DNA from: Haloechinothrix_A salitolerans
Lineage (GTDB): Bacteria; Actinomycetota; Actinomycetes; Mycobacteriales; Pseudonocardiaceae
Assembly: GCF_039544105.1 (NCBI RefSeq)
Contig: NZ_BAABLA010000118.1
Direction: 5' to 3' (one strand)
Length of the DNA: 64,000 nucleotides
This document shows positions 7,827-18,300 of the stretch, piece by piece (within the stretch, counting starts at the first letter, position 1; each line of letters begins with the position of its first letter). A model generated the notes under the pieces. That model had not been told where the DNA came from. It saw only the letters and a list, made by a program, of their open reading frames with translations, and did no database searches. Position numbers and translations under genes: made by a program.

Positions 7827-8576
7827 GTGGCGAGAACCGGGAAACCAGCTGTCCGGCAGATCGAATCGGTGCAGCGCGCGATCTCGGTGCTCAACGTCCT
7901 CGCCGAGGCGGGCGCGGATTTGGGCACCAACGAGATCGCCCGCCAGACAGGCGTGAACATCAGCACCGTCTCCCGGCTGCTCGCCACGCTGGTCGACGGC
8001 GGTCTGCTGCAGTACGTCCCGTCCACCGGCAAGTACCGCTTGGGTATCCGCATCCTGCAGCTGGCGAGTGTGGCGCGGGAGAACCTCCAGCTACGCGACG
8101 TCGTCCGGCCGCATCTCGAGGAGATCACCGCGATCACCGGTGAGACGGCGACGCTGTCGCTACCCGGTGAGCGCGACGTGTTCACCGTGGACTTCGTCGC
8201 CAGCGACTCCTCCGTGCGCAGTGTCGCCTCGATCGGACGCAACAGCGTCCCGCACGCCACCGCCGTCGGGAAGGTGTTCCTGGCCCACGGCGGCACGACG
8301 TCCGGCGAGCTGACCGCCTACACCGACCACACCATCACGGACCGGGCCGCGCTTGACGCGGAGGTCGCCCGGGTCAAGGAGCAAGGCTGGGCCACGGCCG
8401 TCCGGGAGCGGGAGCCGGAGCTCAGCGGTGTCGGCGTGCCGGTGCTGGACGGCTCGGGCGCGCTCGCCGCGATCCTCGGCGTCCAGGGTCCCGCGACCCG
8501 GTTCACCGACGACGCCATGCGCGCCGCCGTCGACCTGCTGTGGGAACGGGCCGCGGTGATCGGCTCGGTGCTGTAG
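7827..8576 (+). CDS. IclR family transcriptional regulator
   Basis: The 249-residue protein has the IclR layout: an N-terminal winged helix-turn-helix (about 14-65, including TNEIARQTGVNISTVSRLL) and a C-terminal effector domain with GETATLSL and GVGVPVLDGSGA-type segments. It starts at GTG 7827, six bases after AAGGAG. It probably represses or activates the divergent 5-FCL gene and the FAD oxidoreductase pair through the related operator boxes at 7778-7811 and 6974-7002. The ligand is unknown; IclR proteins usually bind small carboxylates such as glyoxylate or aromatic acids. Confidence 0.88.
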   Translation: MARTGKPAVRQIESVQRAISVLNVLAEAGADLGTNEIARQTGVNISTVSRLLATLVDGGLLQYVPSTGKYRLGIRILQLASVARENLQLRDVVRPHLEEITAITGETATLSLPGERDVFTVDFVASDSSVRSVASIGRNSVPHATAVGKVFLAHGGTTSGELTAYTDHTITDRAALDAEVARVKEQGWATAVREREPELSGVGVPVLDGSGALAAILGVQGPATRFTDDAMRAAVDLLWERAAVIGSVL

Positions 8577-8579
8577 ACG

Positions 8580-9890
8580 TCACGCCGCTCGGACCGGCAG
8601 GTGCTTGACGCCGTTCTGGAACGTCGAGCGCAGCCGGTCGGGCTCGCCCGCGAGTTCCAACGCCTCGAAGGTGTCCAGAACGGCATCGAACATGGCGCGC
8701 ATCTGGACGCGGGCGAGGTGGGCGCCGAGGCAGAAGTGCGGTCCGTGGCCGAACGCGAGGTGCTCGCCCGGTTTGCGGTCGACGTCGAACCGATCGGGGT
8801 CGGCGAACACCCGCTCGTCGCGGTTGGCCGACGAGAACCACACGACGACCTTCTGGCCCGCCGCGATCCGGACGCCGCCTAGGTCGACGTCTTCGGTCGC
8901 GGTGCGCCGGAAGTGCATCACCGGCGTCCACCAGCGCAACATCTCCTCGACCGCGCCGGGCAGCGGGGAGCGGTCGGCGCGCAGGCGCTGGTAGACGTCT
9001 GGGTGGGTGAGGAGAGCGATCATGCCGCCCGGAATGCCATTGCGGAGCGTTTCGTTGCCCGCGACGGAGAACAGCCAGAACAGGTTCTCGAACTCGGCCA
9101 GGCTGACGCGGCCGTGCTCGTCGTCGACGTGGCGCATCAGGTTGCTCATCACGTCGTCGCCTGGGGCGCGTCGTTTGGCCTCGCCCAGCGCGTTGGCGTA
9201 GGCGTACAGGTCGGGCATGCCCTCGCGGGTGCGCGGGTCGGGCATCCGGCCGTGCGCATCGGGTGTCGGTCGGAGTGCGAGGGCTTCTCGGGCCATGGCG
9301 CTGGACCCGGTGGTGTCGGCGGTCGCGCTGACCGCGTAGTCGGGGTCCTGGTAGCCGATGACCCGGTTGCTCCAGTCGTACATCAGCCAGCGGTCCTCGG
9401 CGGGCACGCCGAACACCTCCGCCAACGTCAGCAGCGGCAGGTCGGCGGCGACGTCGACGGCGAAGTCGAACTCGTCGCGGTCGGCGACCCGCGCCACGAG
9501 GTCGCGCGCCCACCCGGTGATGCGCTGCTCGATGGCCGCGACCGCGCGTGGTGTGAATGCCTTGGTCAGCAACCCACGCAGGCGGGAGTGCTCCGGCGGG
9601 TCCATGTTGAGCATCATGCGTCGGACGTAGCGCAGTGCGTCCGGCGTCGACGGGTCCCGGATCTGGGTGGCGCCGAGTTGCGAAGAGAAAACCTGGGGCG
9701 TGCGCAGCACTTGGCGGACCTCGGCGTGACGCAACACCGCCCAGAACCCCGGGCCCGCGGGCCAGGCGTCGCTCGCCGGTTCGTCCATCCAGACCACGGG
9801 GCCGCGCGTCCGCAGGCGTGCGAGCGCCTCGTATGGCACGCCGCGCACATAGGTGTCGGGATCCATGACGGTCGCCGCGTCAGAAGCCAT
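8580..9890 (-). CDS. Cytochrome P450
   Basis: The 436-residue protein is a soluble class I P450. It has the I-helix AGNET, the ExxR motif (E-E-M-L-R) and the heme-binding loop FGHGPHFCLG at 380-389 with ligand Cys387. The overall pattern (SNRVIGYQDPDY, LLFSVAG-type I-helix region) resembles the actinobacterial CYP124/125/142 neighbourhood rather than a specific known clan member. No ferredoxin or ferredoxin reductase gene is adjacent. It ends 3 bp after the convergent iclR gene and diverges from the alpha/beta hydrolase. It lies between tmm and tdm, but nothing in the sequence proves a C1 substrate. A housekeeping lipid or terpenoid role is equally possible. Confidence 0.88.
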   Translation of the reverse strand: MASDAATVMDPDTYVRGVPYEALARLRTRGPVVWMDEPASDAWPAGPGFWAVLRHAEVRQVLRTPQVFSSQLGATQIRDPSTPDALRYVRRMMLNMDPPEHSRLRGLLTKAFTPRAVAAIEQRITGWARDLVARVADRDEFDFAVDVAADLPLLTLAEVFGVPAEDRWLMYDWSNRVIGYQDPDYAVSATADTTGSSAMAREALALRPTPDAHGRMPDPRTREGMPDLYAYANALGEAKRRAPGDDVMSNLMRHVDDEHGRVSLAEFENLFWLFSVAGNETLRNGIPGGMIALLTHPDVYQRLRADRSPLPGAVEEMLRWWTPVMHFRRTATEDVDLGGVRIAAGQKVVVWFSSANRDERVFADPDRFDVDRKPGEHLAFGHGPHFCLGAHLARVQMRAMFDAVLDTFEALELAGEPDRLRSTFQNGVKHLPVRAA

Positions 9891-9925
9891 GGATCTGTTG
9901 TACCGACTCGGGCAAGATCAGGCCC

Positions 9926-10678
9926 ATGACGATCTCGATGCGCACCGGTGGCGACCCCGCCGGACCACCCCTGTTGTTGCTACACGGGCTCGGCGCGACC
10001 GGCCGGGTTTGGGACGGCCTGCTCGACCGGCTCGACGGGTGGCGGTGGTTCGTGCCCGACCTGCCTGGGCACGGGGCGTCGACGCCGTTGGCGCGGTACT
10101 CCATCGGCGGCCTCGCGGCGGCCGTCGCGGTCGCGCTGGACCGGGATCGTCCGGTCGTGGCGGTGGGGCATTCGTTGGGTGGTGCGGTCGCGGTCGCGCT
10201 GGCCAGTGGCTGGTTCGGCGTCTCGGTGTCCGCGGCGTGCGGGTTGGGCATCAAGGTGCGGTGGAGCGACGCCGAGCTGGCCAAGGCCGCCGAGGTGGCG
10301 GCCCGGCCGAACCGCGTGTACGACGCACGGGAGGACGCCGTCGAGCGCGGGTTGAAGGTGGCGGGTCTCGCGGGGCTGGTGCCTGTCGACAGTGGGGTTG
10401 CCGACGCCGGGGTCGTCCAGACCGATGGTGGGTGGACGCTCGCGCTCGACCCGGCGGCGTTCGCCGTCGGCGCCCCCGACATGCCCGGGTTGCTCGCGGC
10501 CGCCCGTGCGCCGGTGATCCTTGCGGCGGGCGAACACGACCCGATGGGGCCGCCGGATCACCTGCACGAGCTGCGGGCGGACGCCGTCACGTTGTCCGGG
10601 CTCGGTCACAACGCGCACGTCGAGGACCCGGCGGCGCTGCTGCCGTTGCTGGACCGGATGCGGAACACGGCGTCGTGA
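9926..10678 (+). CDS. Alpha/beta hydrolase
   Basis: The 250-residue protein has the alpha/beta-hydrolase pattern: an oxyanion HG at 20-21, the nucleophile elbow GHSLGG with Ser83, an acid after the sixth strand (AAGEHD) and the catalytic His in GLGHNAHVED near the C-terminus. It is an esterase, amidase or lactonase of unknown substrate, cytoplasmic, with no signal peptide. The start is divergent from the P450 with only 35 bp between them, which suggests shared control. A 21-bp tandem repeat follows the stop codon. Confidence 0.8.
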   Translation: MTISMRTGGDPAGPPLLLLHGLGATGRVWDGLLDRLDGWRWFVPDLPGHGASTPLARYSIGGLAAAVAVALDRDRPVVAVGHSLGGAVAVALASGWFGVSVSAACGLGIKVRWSDAELAKAAEVAARPNRVYDAREDAVERGLKVAGLAGLVPVDSGVADAGVVQTDGGWTLALDPAAFAVGAPDMPGLLAAARAPVILAAGEHDPMGPPDHLHELRADAVTLSGLGHNAHVEDPAALLPLLDRMRNTAS

Positions 10679-10688
10679 GTGCCTAGTA

Positions 10689-10751
10689 CAGCGTCCTGAA
10701 CGTCGGACACAGTGTCGTGAACGTCGGACACAGTGTCGTGAACGTCGGACA
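10689..10751 (+). repeat. Intergenic tandem repeat, three 21-bp units
   Basis: Three units of 21 bp (10689-10709, 10710-10730, 10731-10751), the last two identical, have the core GTCGTGAACGTCGGACAC. They fill the gap between the convergent alpha/beta hydrolase and tdm genes. Variants of the same unit occur inside the coding region at 27941-28066. Confidence 0.85.
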
Positions 10752-10760
10752 CGGCGTGGG

Positions 10761-13112
10761 TTAGGCGCGGGGGCGGAGCTTCTCCGGGTCGTAGAACGGG
10801 AAGCGGACGACCTGGGCTGGGATGCGCTTGCGGTGACCGTCGAGCTTGCCGACCTCGACCTCGGTGCCGATCTCGGCGTGCTGCACCGCGATGCGACACA
10901 GCGCGACGTTCTTGCGCAGGATCGGTGAGCGGGTCGCGCTGGTGATCACACCGACCTGGGAGCGTCCGACGTGGACACAGTCGCCGTGGGCAGCGGGTTC
11001 GTTGCCCGCCAGTTCCAGCCCGACCGGTTTGCGTTGCGGGTGCGCCTTGCGTTCCAGCAGGGCGTCGCGGCCGACGAAGTCGTCCTCTTTGGTCTTGAGC
11101 GGCACGGTGAACCCGATGCCCGCCTCGTACGGGTCGGTCTGGTCGCAGAAGTCGTAGCCGGCGAACACGAGCCCCGACTCGATGCGGAGCATGTCCAGCG
11201 CGTCGAGGCCGAGGGGAAGCATGCCGTGCGGTTGGCCCGCCTCCCAGACGATGTCCCACAGCGCCGGGGCGTCCTTGGGGTGCACCCACAGCTCGTAGCC
11301 GAGCTCACCGGAGTAGCCGGTGCGGGAGACGACGAGCGGGATGCCGTTGTGGTCGCCGATCCGGCCGATGGCGAAGCGGAACCACGTGAGGTCGGTGAAC
11401 GCGGGCTGGGTCGGCGGGGTCCAGATCAGCTCGCGGAGGATGTCGCGGCTTGCCGGACCCTGCACCGCGATGTTGTGCAACTGGTCGGTGGAGTCCTTCA
11501 CCCACACCTGGTCCAGCCCGAGCCGTTCGGCCTGCTTGCGGAGCCAGATGCCGTCGTACTCGTCGCCGCCGACGAACCGGAAGTTGGTGTCGCCGAGCCG
11601 GAACACGGTGCAGTCGTCGATCATGCCGCCGGTCTCGTTGCACATGGCCGAGTACACGACCTGGCCGTGCGAGAGCTTGCGGATGTTGCGGGTCACGCAG
11701 GCCTGCAACAGCGCTTCGGCGTCATTTCCGAGGACTTCGAACTTGCGCAGCGGTGACAGGTCCATCACCGCGGCGCGCTCGCGGCAGGCCCAGTACTCGG
11801 CCTGCGGCCCGTGCCCATCGAAGCTGGTGGGTAGCCAGTAGCCGCGGTACTCGGTGAACTGCCGCGTCAGCTTCGATGTCCGCTCGCCGAACGCGGTCTC
11901 CTTGGTCAGCTTGGCTTCGGACTCTGGCGTGACGCGGTGGGAGATGGCCATGGAGAACTTCCGTTTCGCATCGTAGACACGGACGTGGATGTCGGTGGGC
12001 ACCCAGGCGTTCGACGGGTCGATGTCATCCGGACAGGCCGACGACGCGCAGACCAGGTCGGTCTGCGCCCGCATGAGCACGTAATCGCCCGGCCGGGACC
12101 ACGGTTCGTCGAACACCAGCAGGTTGGAGTCGTCGAACGCGGTGTTGTAGAAGAGGTTCAGCGCGGGCCAGCCCTTGCGCGGCGCGATGCCGTAGGGGTC
12201 GAGCTGGCCGTTGAAGTTTTCGGTGCAGTTGACGTGTCCGGGATAGCCGAGGTCCTCGTAGTACTTTGGGTTGCACGCCAGGCCAAACGTGTCGTGGCGG
12301 CCGACGGTGTCGCGAACGACCTCGACCAGCGGCTGCATGTCCTGGTCGTAGAACTTCCCGAACAGGCCCGGTTGCGGATACGCGTTTCCCATGAAGTACC
12401 GGGTCGTCGTCGCGTCCAGGCCCCGCTCAACGCCCGCGTCGAGCTGGCGGGCGCCGAAGGCGAGAAAGTCCGAGCATTGCCTGCCCTCGACGTCGATGAT
12501 CTGGATGTACTGGCCCGCCTTGACCTCATAGCCGCGCGCGGTGGCCGCGTCGACCCGCATGTCGAGGATCGGCTCGGCCAGCGGCTCCGGCAGCCGGGGC
12601 TCGAACCGGCGGCGCGGGTTCGCGCGCCGGAGCTCCAGCAGCAGGTCGGACGGGGGATTGGCCTCGGTGTCGGTGACCGTCATGACGCGCGTGGGCGCCG
12701 CGACGAAGACGTCGGCGGGTTCCGTGGCGGTGAACGTCTCGCGGGCACCCGCGGGGGACCACTCGCCGAACAGCCGAGCCGCGACCGTCCGCTCCGGGTT
12801 GACGCCGGCATCCGCCAGCACCTTGAGGATCTCGCCGCCAGCGCCGTTCGACGCGAGGGAACGCAACGTCGTGGCGGGCGCGTCGGCGGTGATGCCGAGC
12901 GCGGCGCCGGTGGTGCCGCTCGGCGCGAGCGCGGTGACCTCGGCGATCTGCCTGCCCGCGCGATCGATCACGGTCAGTTCGTCCCCCGGGTCGAGGCGGA
13001 GCGCGGTCACTCCGCCAGGGCGTACCCAGTAGGTCTCCAGGCCCGGCTCCGGCGGAAGGAGGCCAGGGAGCAGGAGTCTCGGTGCTACCGGGCTTGGTGC
13101 CGTCGCTGTCAT
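10761..13112 (-). CDS. tdm: Trimethylamine N-oxide demethylase (Tdm)
   Basis: Tdm splits TMAO into dimethylamine and formaldehyde, with THF available in the second domain to capture the C1 unit. The 783-residue protein shows the characteristic fusion: a urea-carboxylase-associated (DUF1989) type region, roughly residues 160-370, followed by a GcvT-like THF-binding domain, about 395-783. Cysteines in NCTENFN and VCASSACPDD are suited to the metal site described for this family. An extra N-terminal segment of about 150 residues resembles a second, degenerate DUF1989 half. No FAD-binding domain is present, which argues against dimethylglycine or sarcosine oxidase. The gene stands alone after a strong hairpin (13163-13207). 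Confidence 0.85.
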   Translation of the reverse strand: MTATAPSPVAPRLLLPGLLPPEPGLETYWVRPGGVTALRLDPGDELTVIDRAGRQIAEVTALAPSGTTGAALGITADAPATTLRSLASNGAGGEILKVLADAGVNPERTVAARLFGEWSPAGARETFTATEPADVFVAAPTRVMTVTDTEANPPSDLLLELRRANPRRRFEPRLPEPLAEPILDMRVDAATARGYEVKAGQYIQIIDVEGRQCSDFLAFGARQLDAGVERGLDATTTRYFMGNAYPQPGLFGKFYDQDMQPLVEVVRDTVGRHDTFGLACNPKYYEDLGYPGHVNCTENFNGQLDPYGIAPRKGWPALNLFYNTAFDDSNLLVFDEPWSRPGDYVLMRAQTDLVCASSACPDDIDPSNAWVPTDIHVRVYDAKRKFSMAISHRVTPESEAKLTKETAFGERTSKLTRQFTEYRGYWLPTSFDGHGPQAEYWACRERAAVMDLSPLRKFEVLGNDAEALLQACVTRNIRKLSHGQVVYSAMCNETGGMIDDCTVFRLGDTNFRFVGGDEYDGIWLRKQAERLGLDQVWVKDSTDQLHNIAVQGPASRDILRELIWTPPTQPAFTDLTWFRFAIGRIGDHNGIPLVVSRTGYSGELGYELWVHPKDAPALWDIVWEAGQPHGMLPLGLDALDMLRIESGLVFAGYDFCDQTDPYEAGIGFTVPLKTKEDDFVGRDALLERKAHPQRKPVGLELAGNEPAAHGDCVHVGRSQVGVITSATRSPILRKNVALCRIAVQHAEIGTEVEVGKLDGHRKRIPAQVVRFPFYDPEKLRPRA

Positions 13113-13162
13113 CGAGTAGTCCTTCCGCGAGTCGCGATGTCGCCGCCATCGGTCCGTGGCGG

Positions 13163-13207
13163 GGAGTCCGGGGTGCGATCCAGGGGGTCCGTCGCACCCC
13201 GGACTCC
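13163..13207. terminator. Strong hairpin, 16-bp perfect stem
   Basis: Arms 13163-13178 and 13192-13207 are perfectly complementary over 16 bp with a 13-base loop. It lies after the small secreted-protein gene and before tdm on the same strand. It would end transcription of the former and isolate tdm. No U-tract is present, as is common in actinomycetes. Confidence 0.7.
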
Positions 13208-13212
13208 TGGTC

Positions 13213-13461
13213 TCAGCTGCCGATGACCTCCTTGACGCAGGCGATCTCGGCTTCGATCGTGCCGGCGGGGTCAGCCACGGACGCGGTCAGTGTCCCGAGG
13301 GGATCGGCGAGGAACGCCGCCGTGCCCTCTTCCAAGCACGTCGGATCGATGCTCCGTGCCACCGGCTCCGCGCTCGCGACCGCGGTGCCCGCGATCATGA
13401 AGCCCCCAGCCGCGGCTGTCACCGCCACGACTCGGGACGCGGTCGTTGCCAACTTCCTCAT
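13213..13461 (-). CDS. Small secreted protein, unknown function
   Basis: The 82-residue product begins with a clear Sec signal peptide: MRKLATTASR, a hydrophobic stretch of alanine, valine and glycine, and a likely cleavage after ASA near residue 31. The mature part is about 50 residues with two cysteines (in PTCLEE and IACVKE) that could form a disulfide bond. AAGGAAG precedes the ATG at good spacing. It lies between tdm and the mgd-fhs operon but is bounded by its own hairpin, so the position may be incidental. No family was recognised. Confidence 0.7.
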   Translation of the reverse strand: MRKLATTASRVVAVTAAAGGFMIAGTAVASAEPVARSIDPTCLEEGTAAFLADPLGTLTASVADPAGTIEAEIACVKEVIGS

Positions 13462-13667
13462 CTCACTTCCTTTCGTTTCGACGGGCCGGTGGGGACGGCT
13501 CGGAGTCGGGGACGAATAGGTGATGTGGTGATGGCTGTGACTCAGATCATGACGGCTGGGACGTGCTGGCGTAAACCCTTAGAAGAAACAATGTTTGCTC
13601 ATGGTTAACACTGCGAGGGCTTATGAGTCGCCCCGTCACGCCCATGACCAGCTCGACGACGTCCGCC

Positions 13668-15365
13668 TTAGGACAGGCCCGTGATGGCGCCGTCGTCGTC
13701 GAGGTCGACGCGGAACGCGGCGGGGTTGGTGCCGAGGCCGGGCATGGTGCGCATGTCGCCGCAGATGGGGTAGACGAACCCGGCGCCGACCGAGGCGCGA
13801 ACCTCCCTGACCGGTAGCGTCCAGCCCGTCGGCGCGCCCTTCAGTTTCGGGTCGGACGAGATCGACAGGTGGGTCTTGGCGATACACACCGGCAAATTGC
13901 CGAAGCCCGCCTTCTCATAGGTGTCGAGCTGTTGCAGCGCGTGCAACGAGAAGTGGACGTCGTCGGCGCCGTAGACCTTGGTGGCGACGGTCTCGATCTT
14001 CTCCTGCAGGCTGGCCTCGTCCGGGTAGAGCAGCCGGAAGTCGGTCGGCTCCTCGGCGGCCTCGGCCACGGCTTGGGCCAGTTCCGCCGCGCCCTTGCCG
14101 CCCTCGGCGAAGTTGGTGCAGACCGCGGAGCGCGCGCCCATCTCCTTGGCGATCTGGTGGATCGCCTCGTGCTCGCTAGGGTGGTCGTCCGGGAAGGCGT
14201 TGATCGCCACGACGGGGGAGACGCCGTGGATCCGGATGTTCTCGATCTGCTTGCGCAGGTTCGCCGCGCCCTCGAAGACGTCGTCCGGGTTCTCGGCCAG
14301 CAGCTCGGGTGGCAACGGCTTGCCCGCGACGATCTTGTACTTGCCGGAGTGGGCCTTGAGCGCACGGACCGTCGCGACGACGACGGCGGCGTCCGGCCGC
14401 AGCCCCGAGGTGCGGCACTTGATGTTGAAGAACCGTTCCGCACCCATGTCGGCGCCGAAGCCCGCCTCGGTGATGAGGTAGTCGCCACAGCGGACGCCGA
14501 TACGATCGGCGACGACCGACGAGTTGCCGGTCGCGATGTTGCCGAACGGGCCCGCGTGCACCAGAACCGGTGTGTTCTCCAGCGTCTGCAACAGGTTCGG
14601 CTTCACCGCTTCCCGCAGCAACACGGCCATCGACCCGGCGGCGTGTAGTTGTTCGGCCGTGACCGGCTCGCCGTCCTCGTTGTAGCCGACGACGATCCGG
14701 CCCATCCGCTCGCGCAGGTCCTCCAGCGACGTCGTGAGCGCGAGAGCGGCCATCACCTCGGAGGCGGCGGTGATGTCGAACCCGGTCTGCCGGGGGACGC
14801 CGTCGCCCTTGCCGCCGAGGCCGACGACGATGTTGCGCAGCGCGCGGTCGTTGACGTCGAGTACTCGGCGCCAGGTGATGTTGTTCAGATCGAGGTTGAG
14901 CTCGTTGCCCTGATAGATGTGGTTGTCGATGACGGCGGCGAGCAGGTTGTGCGCGGCGGTCACCGCGTGCATGTCGCCGGTGAGATGGAGGTTGAGCAGC
15001 TCCATCGGCACGACCTGGCTGTAGCCACCACCCGCGGCGCCACCCTTGATGCCGAAGGTGGGGCCCATCGACGGCTGTCTAATCGCGACGGTCGCGTTCT
15101 TGCCGATGTGCTTGAAGCCCTGCCCGAGTCCGACGGTCGTGGTGGTCTTGCCCTCGCCGAGCGGGGTCGGGGTGATGGCGCTGACCACGACGTACTTGGC
15201 CTTGGGCCGGTCGGACAGCTCGTCGATCGCGGCCAGATCGATCTTCATCAGATCCCGGCCGTAGGGCTCGAGCAGATGCGCGGGCAGGTTCATCTGCGAC
15301 GCGATATCGTCGAGTGGTTTCAGTGACGCGTTACGCGCGATCTCTAGATCGGATGGGAAAGACAT
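13668..15365 (-). CDS. fhs: Formate-tetrahydrofolate ligase
   Basis: Fhs interconverts formate plus THF plus ATP with 10-formyl-THF. In demethylation pathways it can run toward formate and regain ATP. The 565-residue protein has the nucleotide loop TPTPLGEGKTTTT (65-77) and the full family pattern (MGPTFGIKGGAAGGGYSQVVPMEL, EAGFGADMGAERF, ATVRALK). The start at 15365 follows GAGGAGA; the longer upstream frame overlaps mgdCD out of frame and is not real. It lies 28 bp after mgdCD and is the last gene of the mgdA-mgdB-mgdCD-fhs operon. Confidence 0.95.
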   Translation of the reverse strand: MSFPSDLEIARNASLKPLDDIASQMNLPAHLLEPYGRDLMKIDLAAIDELSDRPKAKYVVVSAITPTPLGEGKTTTTVGLGQGFKHIGKNATVAIRQPSMGPTFGIKGGAAGGGYSQVVPMELLNLHLTGDMHAVTAAHNLLAAVIDNHIYQGNELNLDLNNITWRRVLDVNDRALRNIVVGLGGKGDGVPRQTGFDITAASEVMAALALTTSLEDLRERMGRIVVGYNEDGEPVTAEQLHAAGSMAVLLREAVKPNLLQTLENTPVLVHAGPFGNIATGNSSVVADRIGVRCGDYLITEAGFGADMGAERFFNIKCRTSGLRPDAAVVVATVRALKAHSGKYKIVAGKPLPPELLAENPDDVFEGAANLRKQIENIRIHGVSPVVAINAFPDDHPSEHEAIHQIAKEMGARSAVCTNFAEGGKGAAELAQAVAEAAEEPTDFRLLYPDEASLQEKIETVATKVYGADDVHFSLHALQQLDTYEKAGFGNLPVCIAKTHLSISSDPKLKGAPTGWTLPVREVRASVGAGFVYPICGDMRTMPGLGTNPAAFRVDLDDDGAITGLS

Positions 15366-15393
15366 GGTGGGTCTCCTCGGGTTGACTCGGCGG

Positions 15394-18300
15394 TCACAAG
15401 GTGGGTGCTGTCGGACAGCCGTCGATCTCGATGCCGAATTCGTTGCCCGCGTCGAGCAGGGCGTTGAATAGGTATTGGCCGGAAGAGCGTTCGCAGTGCA
15501 GTAGGTACGCAGGCGTACCGTTCTCGTCGATCCGAACGACGTCGGTGACCAGCCGCGCCACGGAGGTGCGTAGTGCGGCGCCGTCCGGGGTGGCGGCCTC
15601 GGAGAGGTCGACCCCGCACACCTTGGCGAGCAGGTCGGCGGCGTGCTCACCGGTCAGCTTCATCAGTGCTCGGCCGTGTGTTTGGTCGATGACGGTGCCG
15701 AACTCGCCGGTTTCCTCGACCAGGTTGCGCATCCGGGTCAGTAGCTTGTCTTGACTGCCGGGACTGCCGAGTACGAACCATTCGCCGGGTCCGGAGCCGA
15801 CGATGACGGCGCTGCCGTTGTCATGAACCGCACGGCCGAACCGGGTGCCGAGGGCCTGCGCGATCGAGCCGTCATGTGCGGCGCGGATGCCGACCTTGGC
15901 CAGTAGCGTGTGGTCGGCGAGCCGCAGCGTCGCCGAGCTGCGGCGGGCGTCGACCTGCCAGCCCGCGATCGTCGTGGTCCTGCCGCTCGCCGGGATGGGG
16001 CTGCGCGCCACCGGGGTGGCGTGTGGTCGCGGCTGCGACGGTGGCGTGTCGATGTTCTGGCGGGTGCCCTCCGGATCGACGTGAGCGTGGTGTTCGGTGA
16101 CCCGCGCGCCGACCTTGGTGCCGGTAGGCAGGTGCACCGTCAGCGTGGTGCCTGGCTTGGCCAGATCCGCTTCGACCTGGCCGAGGCAGATCGCGCGGTT
16201 CAGCGTTGGTGACATCCGGCTGGAGGTGATTCGGCCGACGATCGTGCCCCGCGAGTTGACGATCTGGCTGGCCTCGGGTGGCACCACGGTGCCGTCGAGC
16301 GGCTGGATACCCACCAGGCGGGTGCCGCCACCGTTCTCGTGCTGCCAGACCAGTTCGGGTTTGCCGACGAAGTCGTCCTTGTCGAGCTTGATCGCCCAGT
16401 CGATCCCGGCGGAGTAGCCCTTGGTGAGCCCGTCGGTGTCCTGGCCGACGATCAAGTGTCCTTTCTCCAGCCGGAGTATGCGCTGGCCCTCGACGCCGAA
16501 CGGTCGCACGCCGAGGTCGGCGCCGTGCTCCAGCAGCTGCTCCCACACGTGCAGCCCGTAGGAGGCGGGCACGTGCAGCTCGTAGGACAGCTCGCCGGTG
16601 AAGCCGATCCGCCACAGCACGCAGTCGTCCACCCCGGCCACGCGGCCGGTGCGCACCTGCATGTAGCCGAACGCCTCAGCGGAGAGGTCGACGCCCTCGG
16701 TGAGCCTGCTGACCAGCTCGCGGGATTTCGGGCCCGCGACGTTGATGCTGGCGTAGGCCGTGGTGACCGGGGTGACGTGCACTTGCCAGTCGGGGTGCTC
16801 GGTCTGCAGCCAGTTCTCGACCCACTCCCACACGTTCGCCGCGCCCGACGATGTGGTGGACATCAGGTAGTGGTCCTCGCCAAGACGTCCGGTGACACCG
16901 TCGTCCATGACCACGCCGTCCTCGGCGCACATCACGCCGTAGCGCACCCGGCCGATGCCGAGTTTGGACCACTTGTTGACGTAGAGGAGGTTCAGCAGCT
17001 TCGGGACGTCGGGACCGCGCAAGTCCAGCTTGCCGATCGGGGTGACGTCGATGATGCCGACGTTGTCGCGCACGTTGCGCACCTCGGCCGCCGGGTCGCC
17101 GTAGTGGTCGGGGCGGATCCACTGGCCGGCCACCAGTGGCGTGGCGTTGTGCTTCTCGTGCCAGGGCTGCATGGGGGAGTAGCGCACCGGTTCGAAGATC
17201 CGGCCCGCCAGCGCACCGAGGCTCACCGGGGTGTACATCGGACGCCACGTCGTGGTGCCGTTCTCGGCGATCGTCTTCCCGGTCGCCTCGGCGATGGTCG
17301 CGATCGCGTTGATCGTTTCCAGCTTGCCCTGGACCGGGCCCATGGTGGCGGTGGTGAACCGCTTGGCCAGCTCAGCCGAGTCGTAGCCCTCCCGCACGGC
17401 GGCGTGCAGGTCCTTGGAGGACACGTCCTCGGAGTAGTCAACGATGCCGTGCGTGCTGGCCCGGAACAGCTCCGGATGCTCATGTACCGGCAGCTGAGGA
17501 AGGGTCGCGGCCGTGCCCTTGGGCTTGGAGAGTTTCCCGCCATTGCGGGTGGGCACGGCCGCGAGCTGGTGATACCGCCCGCCCGCGGCGCGGCGGGCGG
17601 CTTCGGTTCCGGTGGCTTCGGCGTGCTCGCGCAGCTCGTCGAGCGAGCCGTCCCCGGCGATGCCGCCGGTCGCGAGCACCGACTCGCCCGCCGTGCCACC
17701 GGGCAGGAAGCGGGCCGCGGTCGGCGAGTACACGGGGACGTCGCCCGCCATGTTCAGCAGCGACGTCGGTGCCGTCCAGCCGGTGGCGGTGACGAACAGG
17801 TCCGCGTCGATCTTCTGCCCGCCGGACAGTTCGACGGCCTTGACGCCTTTACGGCCGTGGACGCGGACGACGTCTTCGCCCTTGCGGGCGTCGGCGACGT
17901 GGGCGACCTCGACCCCGGCGCGTTCCAGGTCGGCGACGGCGGCGTCGCCCTCGGGGTTCGCGGTGAGCACCACCGCGCGCTGCCCCGGCTTGACGGCGTG
18001 CAGGTTGATCAACCTGCGTACGGCCGTGGACAGCATCACGCCGGGTGTGTCGTTGCCCGCGAACACATACGGGCGTTCGATGAGACCACCCGCGACGACC
18101 AGCGTGCGTGCCCTGGCCTTGATCAGCCGCTCACGCGCGTGTGGGAGGTCGCGTTGGGCGACGGCGATCCAGTTCTGGTCGTAGCGCCCCGCGACCGTCG
18201 AGTTGGTCAGCACCTCGATGCCGTCGGTGGCGGCGACCTCGGCGGTCAGCTCCGCCGCCGCGGCCGGGTCCGTCCACCGCAGGTGGCCGCCGAGCTGGTG

